Origin: 66-474 sp036279975
GTDB lineage: Bacteria; Pseudomonadota; Gammaproteobacteria; Xanthomonadales; Rhodanobacteraceae
Length of the DNA stretch: 64,000 bases
Direction of reading: 5' to 3'
Assembly (NCBI GenBank): GCA_036279975.1
Contig: DASURP010000025.1
Coordinates: 1-64,000 of the forward strand
This document shows positions 26,482 through 34,143 of the stretch, piece after piece. The stretch's first letter is position 1, and every line of letters begins with the position of its first letter. The position numbers and the translations under genes were made by a program. A model generated the notes under the pieces. It had not been told where the DNA came from. It searched no databases and saw nothing but the letters and a program-made list of their open reading frames with translations.

Positions 26482-26808
26482 TCAGGACTTCGCCTGGAAG
26501 CCCGTGCACCAGCCCTTCGCGTTGACGTCGAAGCCGGGGAAGATTGCGCACGGGCCATACGCTTCGCCCGGCTTGCCCTGATAGTGCATGCACGCCGAGC
26601 AATCCTGTCCCGGTTGGTGTGGCGGGCCAGCCTTGGTGTCGTCCTCGACGTAATGCAGGGCCTTGGCCGTCGCGTTGGTCGCGGCGCTCAGGTGCGGCAA
26701 CGCCGCCCACGCGCGACGCGGCAGCGAACCCAGCAGCACCATCGCCGCCGCGGCACCGCCGGCCAGCTTCAGGAAACGGCGGCGGGGGGATGCGGTTTCT
26801 TCGGTCAT
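26482..26808 (-). CDS. High-potential iron-sulfur protein (HiPIP)
   Basis: A 108-residue protein from ATG 26808, preceded by aaggagtatcgac. The Tat-type signal contains the twin arginine (SPRRRFLKLAGG) and ends near RAWA-A. The four cluster ligands of a [4Fe-4S] HiPIP are visible: DCSACMHYQG, GPCAIFPGF and KGWCTGF. HiPIPs are small periplasmic electron carriers, found in Xanthomonadales and phototrophs. It is a single gene convergent with the permeases. Confidence 0.93.
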   Translation of the reverse strand: MTEETASPRRRFLKLAGGAAAAMVLLGSLPRRAWAALPHLSAATNATAKALHYVEDDTKAGPPHQPGQDCSACMHYQGKPGEAYGPCAIFPGFDVNAKGWCTGFQAKS

Positions 26809-26945
26809 GTCGATACTCCTTCCACTTCTGCAGTGAATTGCGGGGACACTCTGTGCATGGTACGCCCGCCATGCGCAATTCGCACACCTTGCCGGTCCGG
26901 GGTGCGTGTTACATTCATCCGCCTGAATGGAACCCCGCAGCACGC

Positions 26946-27587
26946 ATGCCATTGCTCCCCGCGCAAGTAGCCGAACACCTGCACGCCTGCGGCGCTGAAA
27001 TCGCACGCGTCGGCGCCGAGCTCGCGGCACGCGGCTGGACACCCGCCACCAGCAGCAACTTTTCGATGCGGATCGATGATGCCACGATCGCCGTGACGGT
27101 TTCCGGGCGCGACAAGGGCGCACTGACGGCCGACGACGTGATGGCGGTCGGCCTGGACGGCAAACCCCTCGACCCCGCCCTGCGGCCGTCCGCCGAGACC
27201 GCCCTGCACCTGCAGGTCTATCGCCGCCAGCCCGGGACCGGCGCGGTGTTGCACACCCATTCGCACAACCAGACGGTGGCTTCGCGCCTGTTCGCGGCGC
27301 AAGCGGTGGTTTCGTTGCGCGGGTGGGAACTGCAGAAGGCCATCACCGGCCATGCCAGCCACGCCAGCACGCTCGACGTGCCCGTGTTCGGAAACTCGCA
27401 GGACATGCACGACATCGAGACCAGGGTCGATGCCTGGCTGGATGCAGGGCGGCCGCTGTACGCCTACCTCATCGAGGGCCATGGGCTTTACACTTGGGGG
27501 CGCGGCATGGCCGAGGCCCGGCGCCATCTCGAAGCGCTGGAATTCCTGCTGGCCTGCGAACTCGACCTGAAACGTCTCGGAGCTTAG
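26946..27587 (+). CDS. mtnB: Methylthioribulose-1-phosphate dehydratase
   Basis: A 213-residue class II aldolase/adducin-fold enzyme of methionine salvage. It dehydrates 5-methylthioribulose-1-phosphate. ATSSNFSMR, the zinc-site motif VLHTHSHNQT and the downstream IEGHGLYTWG, with the third ligand histidine, are intact. It is followed by mtnD and mtnC in the usual order. A 270-bp repeat element begins within its stop codon, so the mtnB-mtnD junction has been rebuilt. Confidence 0.93.
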   Translation: MPLLPAQVAEHLHACGAEIARVGAELAARGWTPATSSNFSMRIDDATIAVTVSGRDKGALTADDVMAVGLDGKPLDPALRPSAETALHLQVYRRQPGTGAVLHTHSHNQTVASRLFAAQAVVSLRGWELQKAITGHASHASTLDVPVFGNSQDMHDIETRVDAWLDAGRPLYAYLIEGHGLYTWGRGMAEARRHLEALEFLLACELDLKRLGA

Positions 27588-27855
27588 GGCCTGCTTGCGC
27601 TGTGCCACGTGGTCGCGCCGTAGATCATTTGCGTGCAGGGCAAGGAAGAGTGAGGAAAATGTATGCCGATACATCGACGAATGATGACGCAGCCATGCGG
27701 GCAAATGGTCCCGGCCCGGAGGGTTGCTTCGCAGCGGCCGCCATACATCGGTGCGCGCCTTGGCCATGGAGCCACCATGACGCTGCAGCGCGCGCCTCGC
27801 CTGGCAACCGCTGCGATAGCAACGCGGCTCACGCGGCACAGCGCAAGCAGGCCCT
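27586..27855 (+). repeat. 270-bp element with covarying 21-bp terminal inverted repeats, copy 1
   Basis: Left end AGGGCCTGCTTGCGCTGTGCC (27586-27606, its last 20 bases beginning GGGCC) is exactly complementary to the right end at 27835-27855. The interior is homologous to 37296-37563 read in reverse, including GCAGGGCAAGGAAGAG, the small hairpin ATGTATGCCGATACAT (27659-27674) and CTGGCAACCGCTGCG. It fills the whole mtnB-mtnD gap, overlapping the mtnB stop and ending 4 bp before the mtnD ATG. Confidence 0.88.
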
Positions 27856-27859
27856 TGCC

Positions 27860-28405
27860 ATGAGCCGTCTGCGCGTGTACGACCAGCGCGACCCCGCGCG
27901 CCCGCTCGGCACCCTCTTCGAGCACGACATGATCGCGCACGCGCTGGGTGAAGTCGGCGTGCGTTTCGAACGCTGGGAAGCCTCCAAACCGATCGCGCCG
28001 GGGGCGAGCCAGGACGAGGTGATCGCGGCTTACCAGGAAGACATCGAACGCCTCAAGCGCGAACAGGGCTACCAGGCCGTGGACGTGATCTCGCTGACCG
28101 CCGACCATCCGCAAAAGGATGCACTGCGGCAGAAATTCCTGTCCGAGCACACCCACGCCGAGGACGAGGTGCGTTTTTTCGTGGCGGGCCAGGGCCAGTT
28201 CACACTGCACATCGGCGAACGCGTGTATGACGTGCTGTGCGAACAAGGCGACCTGATCGGCGTGCCCGACGGCACCCGCCACTGGTTCGACATGGGCCCG
28301 AATCCGCACTTCGTCGCGATCCGCTTGTTCACCAATCCGGAAGGCTGGGTGGCGAACTTCACCGGCGAGGACATCGCCGGGCGCTTTCCGCGCCTAGAGA
28401 ACTGA
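27860..28405 (+). CDS. mtnD: Acireductone dioxygenase
   Basis: A 181-residue cupin-fold dioxygenase that converts acireductone to 2-keto-4-methylthiobutyrate and formate (Fe form). The metal-binding set is present in HTHAEDEVRFFV and in GTRHWFDMG. The ATG at 27860 (MSRLRVYDQ) is 4 bp from the right end of a 270-bp repeat, so the ribosome-binding region lies inside that element and is weak. An in-frame reading through the element exists but has no homology to the family. Confidence 0.92.
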   Translation: MSRLRVYDQRDPARPLGTLFEHDMIAHALGEVGVRFERWEASKPIAPGASQDEVIAAYQEDIERLKREQGYQAVDVISLTADHPQKDALRQKFLSEHTHAEDEVRFFVAGQGQFTLHIGERVYDVLCEQGDLIGVPDGTRHWFDMGPNPHFVAIRLFTNPEGWVANFTGEDIAGRFPRLEN

Positions 28406-28509
28406 CCGCGGCAGCGAGGGGCCATGTCCTGTCCGACGACCGGAATGAAACGCGGGATCGCGGGCGCCGGTTGCGCACGCGCCGCAACACGACGGCTCCG
28501 CGCAACGGC

Positions 28510-29214
28510 ATGAACGACGTGCAATTACATGGTGTCCGCGCCGTCCTCACCGACATCGAAGGCACCACCAGTTCCATCGCGTTCGTCAAGGATGTGTTGT
28601 TCCCGTATGCGCGCGAGCACCTGCCGCGCTTCATCGAAACGCACCGCGACGACCCCGGGGTGTTGCGCTGGCTGGACGCCACAGCCCGCGAGGCGGGCAT
28701 CGAGGATCCGCGCTCGCGCCGCGTGACCGAAACCCTGTTGCGCTGGATCGACGAGGATCGCAAGGCCACTCCGCTGAAAGCCCTGCAGGGGATGATCTGG
28801 AAGGCGGGCTACGCGGCGGGCGATTACCGGGCCCACGTCTATCCCGAGGTTCCCGCGCGACTGCGCGCGTGGAAGGCCCAGGGCCTGCCGCTCTACGTGT
28901 ACTCGTCCGGCTCGGTGGCGGCGCAGAAACTGTTGTTCGGGCATACCGAGGCAGGCGACCTGACCGGGCTGTTCGATGGCTGGTTCGACACCGAGGCCGG
29001 CGGTAAACGCGAGCGCGGCTCGTACTTGCGCATCGCGGAGTCCATCGGACAGCCGCCCCCGGCTGTCGCGTTCCTGTCGGATGTCGCAGCCGAACTCGAC
29101 GCCGCGCGCGCCACCGGCATGCAGACCATCCGGCTGTGCCGGCCGCCCGAACGGTGCTCCGGCACCGGCACGCACCCCTGCGTGGCCAGTTTCGATTCGA
29201 TAAGCCTGCGATGA
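28510..29214 (+). CDS. mtnC: Enolase-phosphatase E1
   Basis: A 234-residue HAD-superfamily protein, bifunctional in methionine salvage: it enolises then dephosphorylates 2,3-diketo-5-methylthiopentyl-1-phosphate. The nucleophile motif reads TDIEGTTSSIAFVKDVLFPY, motif II is VYSSGSVAAQKLLFGH, and the Asp motif is FLSDVAAELDAA. Its stop overlaps the next ATG (ATGA at 29211), coupling it to a C13 peptidase-like gene. Confidence 0.93.
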   Translation: MNDVQLHGVRAVLTDIEGTTSSIAFVKDVLFPYAREHLPRFIETHRDDPGVLRWLDATAREAGIEDPRSRRVTETLLRWIDEDRKATPLKALQGMIWKAGYAAGDYRAHVYPEVPARLRAWKAQGLPLYVYSSGSVAAQKLLFGHTEAGDLTGLFDGWFDTEAGGKRERGSYLRIAESIGQPPPAVAFLSDVAAELDAARATGMQTIRLCRPPERCSGTGTHPCVASFDSISLR

Positions 29215-30227
29215 AGCGATTCGCACCGCTTGCGCTCGCCGCGTTGCTGGGCTGCCTGATTGGCACGGGCATCGTATGCGCGGCCGTGGGCGTGCGCCCG
29301 CGCGGACCCGCCAGCCTGGCGAATGCTGCTGCGCCCGCCACGGCCACCGTTTCGCCTCCGCCCGCCGGCGCGCCGCCACCGTCCTACGCCAACTGGCCCG
29401 CTGCCTCGCCCACGCCCGAGCAGGTGCTTTACGCGCAACCGGAATTGCTCGACCGCGAGATTGCCCGGCTGCGACCGCGCACGCCGGGCAAGGTGAACCT
29501 CTACGCCGTCGCGTTCGCGGGCGACGGCAGCCAGAACGTGTTCCGCAATGAAGCCGAGTACTTCGAGGAACTGTTCTCGCGCCGACTGGGCGCCGGGGGC
29601 CACGTGATCGTGCTGGAAAACAACCCGGCCACGCTCGCCACCCGTCCGCTCGCGACCTGGAGCAACCTCGAGCACGCACTGGACGCCATAGCGGCGCGGA
29701 TGGATTTGCGGCAGGACATCCTGCTGGTGTATTTCACCAGCCACGGCAGCGAGGACCACACCATGCTCGTGGACATGGATCCCCTGCCACTGGACCAGAT
29801 CGGCGCGACGGACCTGCCGGACATCCTCGCCGAGCATGCGTTCAAGTACAAAGTGGTGATCGTCAACGCCTGCTATTCGGGCGGCTTCATCCCGCCCCTG
29901 GGGGCCCCCGGCACCATGGTCATCACCGCCGCGCGCAGCGACCGCTCTTCGTTCGGATGCGGGGAACAATCCGCACTTACCTGGTTCGGTCACGCCTTGC
30001 TCGTCGATGCGCTGAACCGCACTGACAATTTCAGGCAGGCCTACGCGCTCGCGAGCAAACAGGTCGCGGCCTGGGAAAGACGCGACCACTATGCGCCGTC
30101 CGACCCGCAGCTTTCCGCGGGGCAAGGCATCGTCGCGCAATTGACGAAGTGGCGCAGCCAGTTCACACCCGGGCCTGCGGTTTCCTTCGCGCCGGCTCCG
30201 CCGGTATCGGCGGGGTCGACGCCGTGA
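29211..30227 (+). CDS. Exported C13 (legumain/caspase-like) cysteine peptidase homologue
   Basis: A 338-residue protein. The signal peptide or anchor (LALAALLGCLIGTGIVCA) is followed by a Pro/Ala-rich linker and a clan-CD fold. The catalytic dyad is visible: His in YFTSHGSEDH and Cys in VVIVNACYSGGF. This matches the C13-like bacterial family related to legumain and GPI transamidase catalytic subunits. Substrates are unknown. It is translationally coupled to mtnC upstream and to the nucleotidyltransferase downstream (GTGA overlap). Confidence 0.85.
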   Translation: MKRFAPLALAALLGCLIGTGIVCAAVGVRPRGPASLANAAAPATATVSPPPAGAPPPSYANWPAASPTPEQVLYAQPELLDREIARLRPRTPGKVNLYAVAFAGDGSQNVFRNEAEYFEELFSRRLGAGGHVIVLENNPATLATRPLATWSNLEHALDAIAARMDLRQDILLVYFTSHGSEDHTMLVDMDPLPLDQIGATDLPDILAEHAFKYKVVIVNACYSGGFIPPLGAPGTMVITAARSDRSSFGCGEQSALTWFGHALLVDALNRTDNFRQAYALASKQVAAWERRDHYAPSDPQLSAGQGIVAQLTKWRSQFTPGPAVSFAPAPPVSAGSTP

Positions 30228-31135
30228 CGCCTGCTGCGGATACGGCCCCAACCCTGGTCATCCTCGCCGCCGGCCTGGGCAGCCGTTATGGCGCCGCCAA
30301 ACAGGTCGCGGGCGTCGGGCCGGCGGGCGAATGGCTGCTGGAGTACGCGATCCACGACGCGCTTGCGGCGGGCTTCATGCAGGTCGTGCTGGTCATCCGC
30401 GCGGAGCTGCGCGAACCGCTGCAGCAACGCCTTGCGCCGCAGCTCCGCGATCGCGCCGAACTGCACTTCGTCGAGCAGACCCCCGACAAGCTTCCCGCGG
30501 GTTGCAGCGCGCCCGCCGGCCGCAGCAAGCCGCCCGGCACCGGCCACGCGTTGTGGTGCTGCGCGCCGCTGCTGCAGGGACCCTTCAGCGTCATCAACGC
30601 CGACGACTATTACGGCCGCGCGGCCTTCGGCTTGCTCGCCGGCCACTTCCGCCACAGCCCGTATCCCGCGATGGTCGGTTACCGGCTCGCCGCCACGCTG
30701 TCCAGCCACGGCGGCGTCAATCGCGGTGTCTGCCGTGTCGATCCGGATGGCCACCTCGAGGACGTCACCGAGTTCACCGACATCGCCGTGCGCGAAGGCC
30801 TGCTGGCGGGCAGGGCGCCCGACGGTTCGCGCGAACCACTCGCGCCGGACACCGTGGTGTCCCTGAACTGCTGGGGGCTGCAACCCGGACTGCTGCCGGA
30901 TCTAGAGCGGGGGCTGCGTGAATTCCTCGCACGCGCAACCGCCGCGGACGAATACTTCCTGCCGCACGCAATCGCAGAGCATCTGGTCGCGCAGCAGACG
31001 CCGCTCGCGGTGCTGTCCACCGACGACACCTGGCTGGGCCTCACCTGTCCCGATGACCGCGCGCGCGTCGTGGCTGCCATCGCAAGACTGCATGACCTCG
31101 GCGCGTACCCCACGCCGCTCTGGGCGCGCGGGTGA
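30224..31135 (+). CDS. Sugar-phosphate nucleotidyltransferase-like protein
   Basis: A 303-residue protein starting at GTG 30224, overlapping the previous stop. The N-terminal LVILAAGLGSRYGAAKQ is the nucleotide-binding signature of NTP-transferases, here with Tyr where Arg-Met is common. VINADDYYG supplies the metal-binding aspartates. The family activates a sugar-1-phosphate with a nucleoside triphosphate. The next gene is a sugar-kinase-like phosphotransferase, so the pair may phosphorylate and activate a salvaged sugar (inference). The actual sugar is unknown. Confidence 0.82.
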   Translation: MTPAADTAPTLVILAAGLGSRYGAAKQVAGVGPAGEWLLEYAIHDALAAGFMQVVLVIRAELREPLQQRLAPQLRDRAELHFVEQTPDKLPAGCSAPAGRSKPPGTGHALWCCAPLLQGPFSVINADDYYGRAAFGLLAGHFRHSPYPAMVGYRLAATLSSHGGVNRGVCRVDPDGHLEDVTEFTDIAVREGLLAGRAPDGSREPLAPDTVVSLNCWGLQPGLLPDLERGLREFLARATAADEYFLPHAIAEHLVAQQTPLAVLSTDDTWLGLTCPDDRARVVAAIARLHDLGAYPTPLWARG

Positions 31136-32223
31136 ACGCTGCCGCCCGCATGGCCCCGTCCACCCGCAACGGACTGGCGCAGGCATGGGGACTGTCTCCC
31201 CACGCCCGCTTTGCACCGCTCGGCAACGGCCTGATCAACCGCACGCTGCTGGTGACCGACGACGGCCGCCGGCGGGTGCTGCAATGCCTGAATACCGATG
31301 TGTTCCGCGATCCGGCGCTGGTCATGCGCAACTGCCACGCCGTCACCGCGCACCTCGGCCGCGAACGCGCCGCGGGCCGCTACGCCTACGCGGTGCTCGA
31401 ACTGGTCCCGACACTCGCCGGCGATCCCGCTGCCGTCCTGGCCGACGGCTCGTGGTGGCGGATGTACGACCACGTTCCGGACTGCCGCAGCCACGACACC
31501 GCCGACACGGCAGCGCTCGCCTGCGAGGCCGGGCGTGGCTTCGGCGCCTTCGCCGCCGCGCTGGCGGGCCTCGCACGCGGCAGCGTGGGCGAGGTCATCC
31601 CGTATTTCCACGACCCGGTCCGGCGCTTCGAGGCCTTCCGCGTCGCATGCGCGGCAGATCGCGCCGGGCGCGCCGGGGATGCGATCGCCATGTGCGATAC
31701 GGCAACCCGGGCCTGCGAGGACATGCTCGCGCATTGGCATGCCTTGCTCGATGCCGGACTGCCGTGGCGGATCACCCACAACGACTGCAAGTTGAACAAC
31801 CTGTTGTTCGATGCCGCGGATCGCGCCAGCTGCGTCATCGACCTCGACACCGTGATGCCCGGCAGCCTGCTGTTCGACTTCGGCGACATGGGGCGCACCA
31901 TGTTGAGCCCGGTGCTCGAGGATTCCACCGAGCTTGCGCGGGTCGGCGTGCGCCGGGAGCACTTCGCCGCGCTGGCGCGGGGTTACATCGAAGGCTGCGG
32001 CGACTTGCTGACCCCGCTGGAGCGCGCCAACCTGGTATTCGCCACCCGGCTGGTGACCGGCGTGATCGGCCTGCGCTTCCTGACCGACTACCTCGACGGC
32101 GACCGCTACTTCCGCATCACGCACCCCGCGCACAACCTCGAACGCGCGCGCAACCAGTTCACCCTGCACGCCGCGCTCACCGCGCAGGCGGATTCCCTGC
32201 AGGCACTGGTGCCGTCGGGGTGA
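31132..32223 (+). CDS. Phosphotransferase (APH family, N-acetylhexosamine kinase-like)
   Basis: A 363-residue kinase-fold protein from GTG 31132, overlapping the previous stop codon. The catalytic loop is ITHNDCKLNNLLF (His-Asn-Asp-x5-Asn) and the metal motif VIDLDTVMPGS follows; GLINRTLLV is the nucleotide loop region. Overall features resemble N-acetylhexosamine 1-kinase (NahK) and related sugar kinases. Paired with the preceding nucleotidyltransferase, the arrangement resembles the kinase/nucleotidyltransferase pairs that recycle cell-wall sugars (AmgK/MurU type). Substrate is unproven. Confidence 0.82.
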   Translation: MNAAARMAPSTRNGLAQAWGLSPHARFAPLGNGLINRTLLVTDDGRRRVLQCLNTDVFRDPALVMRNCHAVTAHLGRERAAGRYAYAVLELVPTLAGDPAAVLADGSWWRMYDHVPDCRSHDTADTAALACEAGRGFGAFAAALAGLARGSVGEVIPYFHDPVRRFEAFRVACAADRAGRAGDAIAMCDTATRACEDMLAHWHALLDAGLPWRITHNDCKLNNLLFDAADRASCVIDLDTVMPGSLLFDFGDMGRTMLSPVLEDSTELARVGVRREHFAALARGYIEGCGDLLTPLERANLVFATRLVTGVIGLRFLTDYLDGDRYFRITHPAHNLERARNQFTLHAALTAQADSLQALVPSG

Positions 32224-32256
32224 GCCCCGGAACGCACCGCGCGGAGCGCAGCCACG

Positions 32257-34143
32257 TCAGGCGTCGAGGGCCCGCTCCCGCACCAGCCGGCAAGCCGCGC
32301 CGATGTCGTGCTGCATCGCACGGTCCCGGTGCATGAAGGTGATTGTTGCGCGCAGACGGTCGTGGGCGGCGCGTACCGCCACGCCCGGGTGGAAGCCCTC
32401 CGACTGCGCCAACTGCCCGGCCAGCGCCTGCACCTCCTGCTCGAACTGGCTCCGTAGCGGGTGCCCCACCGGCGGGGCGTTCTCGATTTTTGCGGCCAGG
32501 GCTTCCCAACCGCCATGCCTGGCCAGGCCCCGCGCGGCGTTCAACATGTCGTTGCGGTAATCCAGGGCCTGCGCGGCGACATACAGCTCCAGCGCCAGCA
32601 CGTCCGAGAGGTCACCCGTCATGTCCAGCACGTGGCGCGCCTCGTTGGCCCCCATCGACACGTGATCCTCGGCGTTGGCGCTGGTCGGGATCGAATACAC
32701 GCTGGCCGGATGCGCGCGGGTGGCAAGGTCGTTGACCAACGCCGCGGCCGTGTACTGCACGATCATGAACCCCGAGTCGGTACCGTCCTCGTTGCCGGTC
32801 AGGAACGCCGGCAGGCCGTCGTTGGTCGCGGGATCCACCAGCTTGTTGAGGCGGCGCTCGGAAATCGACGCCAGCACCGGGATCGCCGCCTTCACATAGC
32901 TCATCACCAAAGCCAGCGGCATGCCGTGGAAGTGGCCGGCCGAGATCACTTGCTCCTCGATGTGCTGCGCATCGACATTGCCGGGGAAGATCAGCGGGTT
33001 GTCGGTGACCGCGTTCAGTTCGATGTCGATCACCCGGCAGGCCTGCGCCCAGGCGTCGCGCACCGCGCCGTGCACCTGCGGCATGCAGCGCAGGCAGTAG
33101 GCGTCCTGTGGCTGGTGTTTCTTGCCGCCCCGGAACGGCAGGAAGCGCTGGTAGAACGCTTCCCGGCCATGCCGCTTGCCGGCTGGCACCCATTCCCAGC
33201 CGATGTCGAACGACGCCTTGCGGTCTTCCGGCGTTGTCCAGGCCTGCGCCGACCAGGTGCGGAAACGTGGCACCAGGTGATAGGGAATGTCGATCAAGGT
33301 GGAATCGGCAAGCAACTCGCGCACGTGTTGCGCCGCGGCCACCTGGCCCGGATGCGGACGCAATGCATGCACGTCCTCGCGCAAGGCGCCGCCGCGTCCC
33401 GCGAAGGCATCCAGCGTCATCGCCGCGGCGAGATCGGCCACGCCCAGCAGGTATTCCAGTTCGTCCAGCGCCAATACCGCGCAGGCCAGCATCTGCGCGG
33501 TGCCGTTGTTGAGCGCGAGACCCTCCTTGTAGGAGAGCTTGACCGGCGACAAGCCGGCGCGCTCGAGCGCCCGTGCGCCCGGCATGCGTTCGCCCTCGAA
33601 GAACGCTTCGCCGCCGCCCAGCAACACGATGGCAAGGTGCGAAAGCGGCGCCAGGTCGCCGCTGGCGCCCACCGAACCTTTCGCCGGCACCACCGGCACC
33701 ACGCCGCGGTTCAGGAGCTCCGCCAACGCGCGCAGCGTTGCAACGCGGATGCCGGAATGTCCCCGCATCAGCGTGTTCACGCGGATCACCAACATCGCGC
33801 GGACCACCTCGGCGGGGAACGGTTCGCCCACGCACACGGCGTGGGTGATGATCAGGTTGTGCTGCAATTCCTCGGGAAGGGTTTCCGGACGCGGCTCGGG
33901 ATCGCCGCCCGGCAATTCGTCGCGGGCGCGATGCGCGCCCAGCAATTTGTCGGCATTGCTGCCGAAACCCGTGGTGACACCGTAGATCGGCTCGCCGCAA
34001 CGCACCTTGTCGGCGATGAAGTCCGCGGCGCGCTGCACTTTTGCGAGTTGCGCCGCATCCAGTTCGACCCTGGCGTCCTGGCGGGCCACCGCGACCACGT
34101 CGGCGCGGGCGAGATGGCTGCCATCGAGCCGGATGGTGTTCAT
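32257..34143 (-). CDS. hutH: Histidine ammonia-lyase family protein, enlarged
   Basis: A 628-residue member of the MIO-cofactor lyases. GSVGASGDLAPLSHL contains the Ala-Ser-Gly (160-162) that forms the MIO group, and IYGVTTGFG carries the active-site Tyr. The selectivity position reads ITHAVCVG, with the His seen in histidine-specific enzymes. It is ~115 residues longer than the usual ~510, mainly through an insertion at residues ~282-345 before DAYCLRC. No hutU, hutI or hutG is nearby. Its ATG overlaps the hisS stop (ATGA), so it is co-translated with histidyl-tRNA synthetase. Confidence 0.85.
   Translation of the reverse strand: MNTIRLDGSHLARADVVAVARQDARVELDAAQLAKVQRAADFIADKVRCGEPIYGVTTGFGSNADKLLGAHRARDELPGGDPEPRPETLPEELQHNLIITHAVCVGEPFPAEVVRAMLVIRVNTLMRGHSGIRVATLRALAELLNRGVVPVVPAKGSVGASGDLAPLSHLAIVLLGGGEAFFEGERMPGARALERAGLSPVKLSYKEGLALNNGTAQMLACAVLALDELEYLLGVADLAAAMTLDAFAGRGGALREDVHALRPHPGQVAAAQHVRELLADSTLIDIPYHLVPRFRTWSAQAWTTPEDRKASFDIGWEWVPAGKRHGREAFYQRFLPFRGGKKHQPQDAYCLRCMPQVHGAVRDAWAQACRVIDIELNAVTDNPLIFPGNVDAQHIEEQVISAGHFHGMPLALVMSYVKAAIPVLASISERRLNKLVDPATNDGLPAFLTGNEDGTDSGFMIVQYTAAALVNDLATRAHPASVYSIPTSANAEDHVSMGANEARHVLDMTGDLSDVLALELYVAAQALDYRNDMLNAARGLARHGGWEALAAKIENAPPVGHPLRSQFEQEVQALAGQLAQSEGFHPGVAVRAAHDRLRATITFMHRDRAMQHDIGAACRLVRERALDA

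Noticed and set aside
26219..26581. 120-codon plus-strand ORF next to HiPIP
   Set aside because: Low-complexity Pro/Ala/Ser composition, overlaps the HiPIP gene antisense and the structured RNA candidate; no ribosome-binding site.
27663..27863. Small ORF within the 270-bp element, partly conserved in copy 2
   Set aside because: Differences between the copies show no third-position excess in either candidate frame, so the conservation is better explained by nucleotide-level structure.
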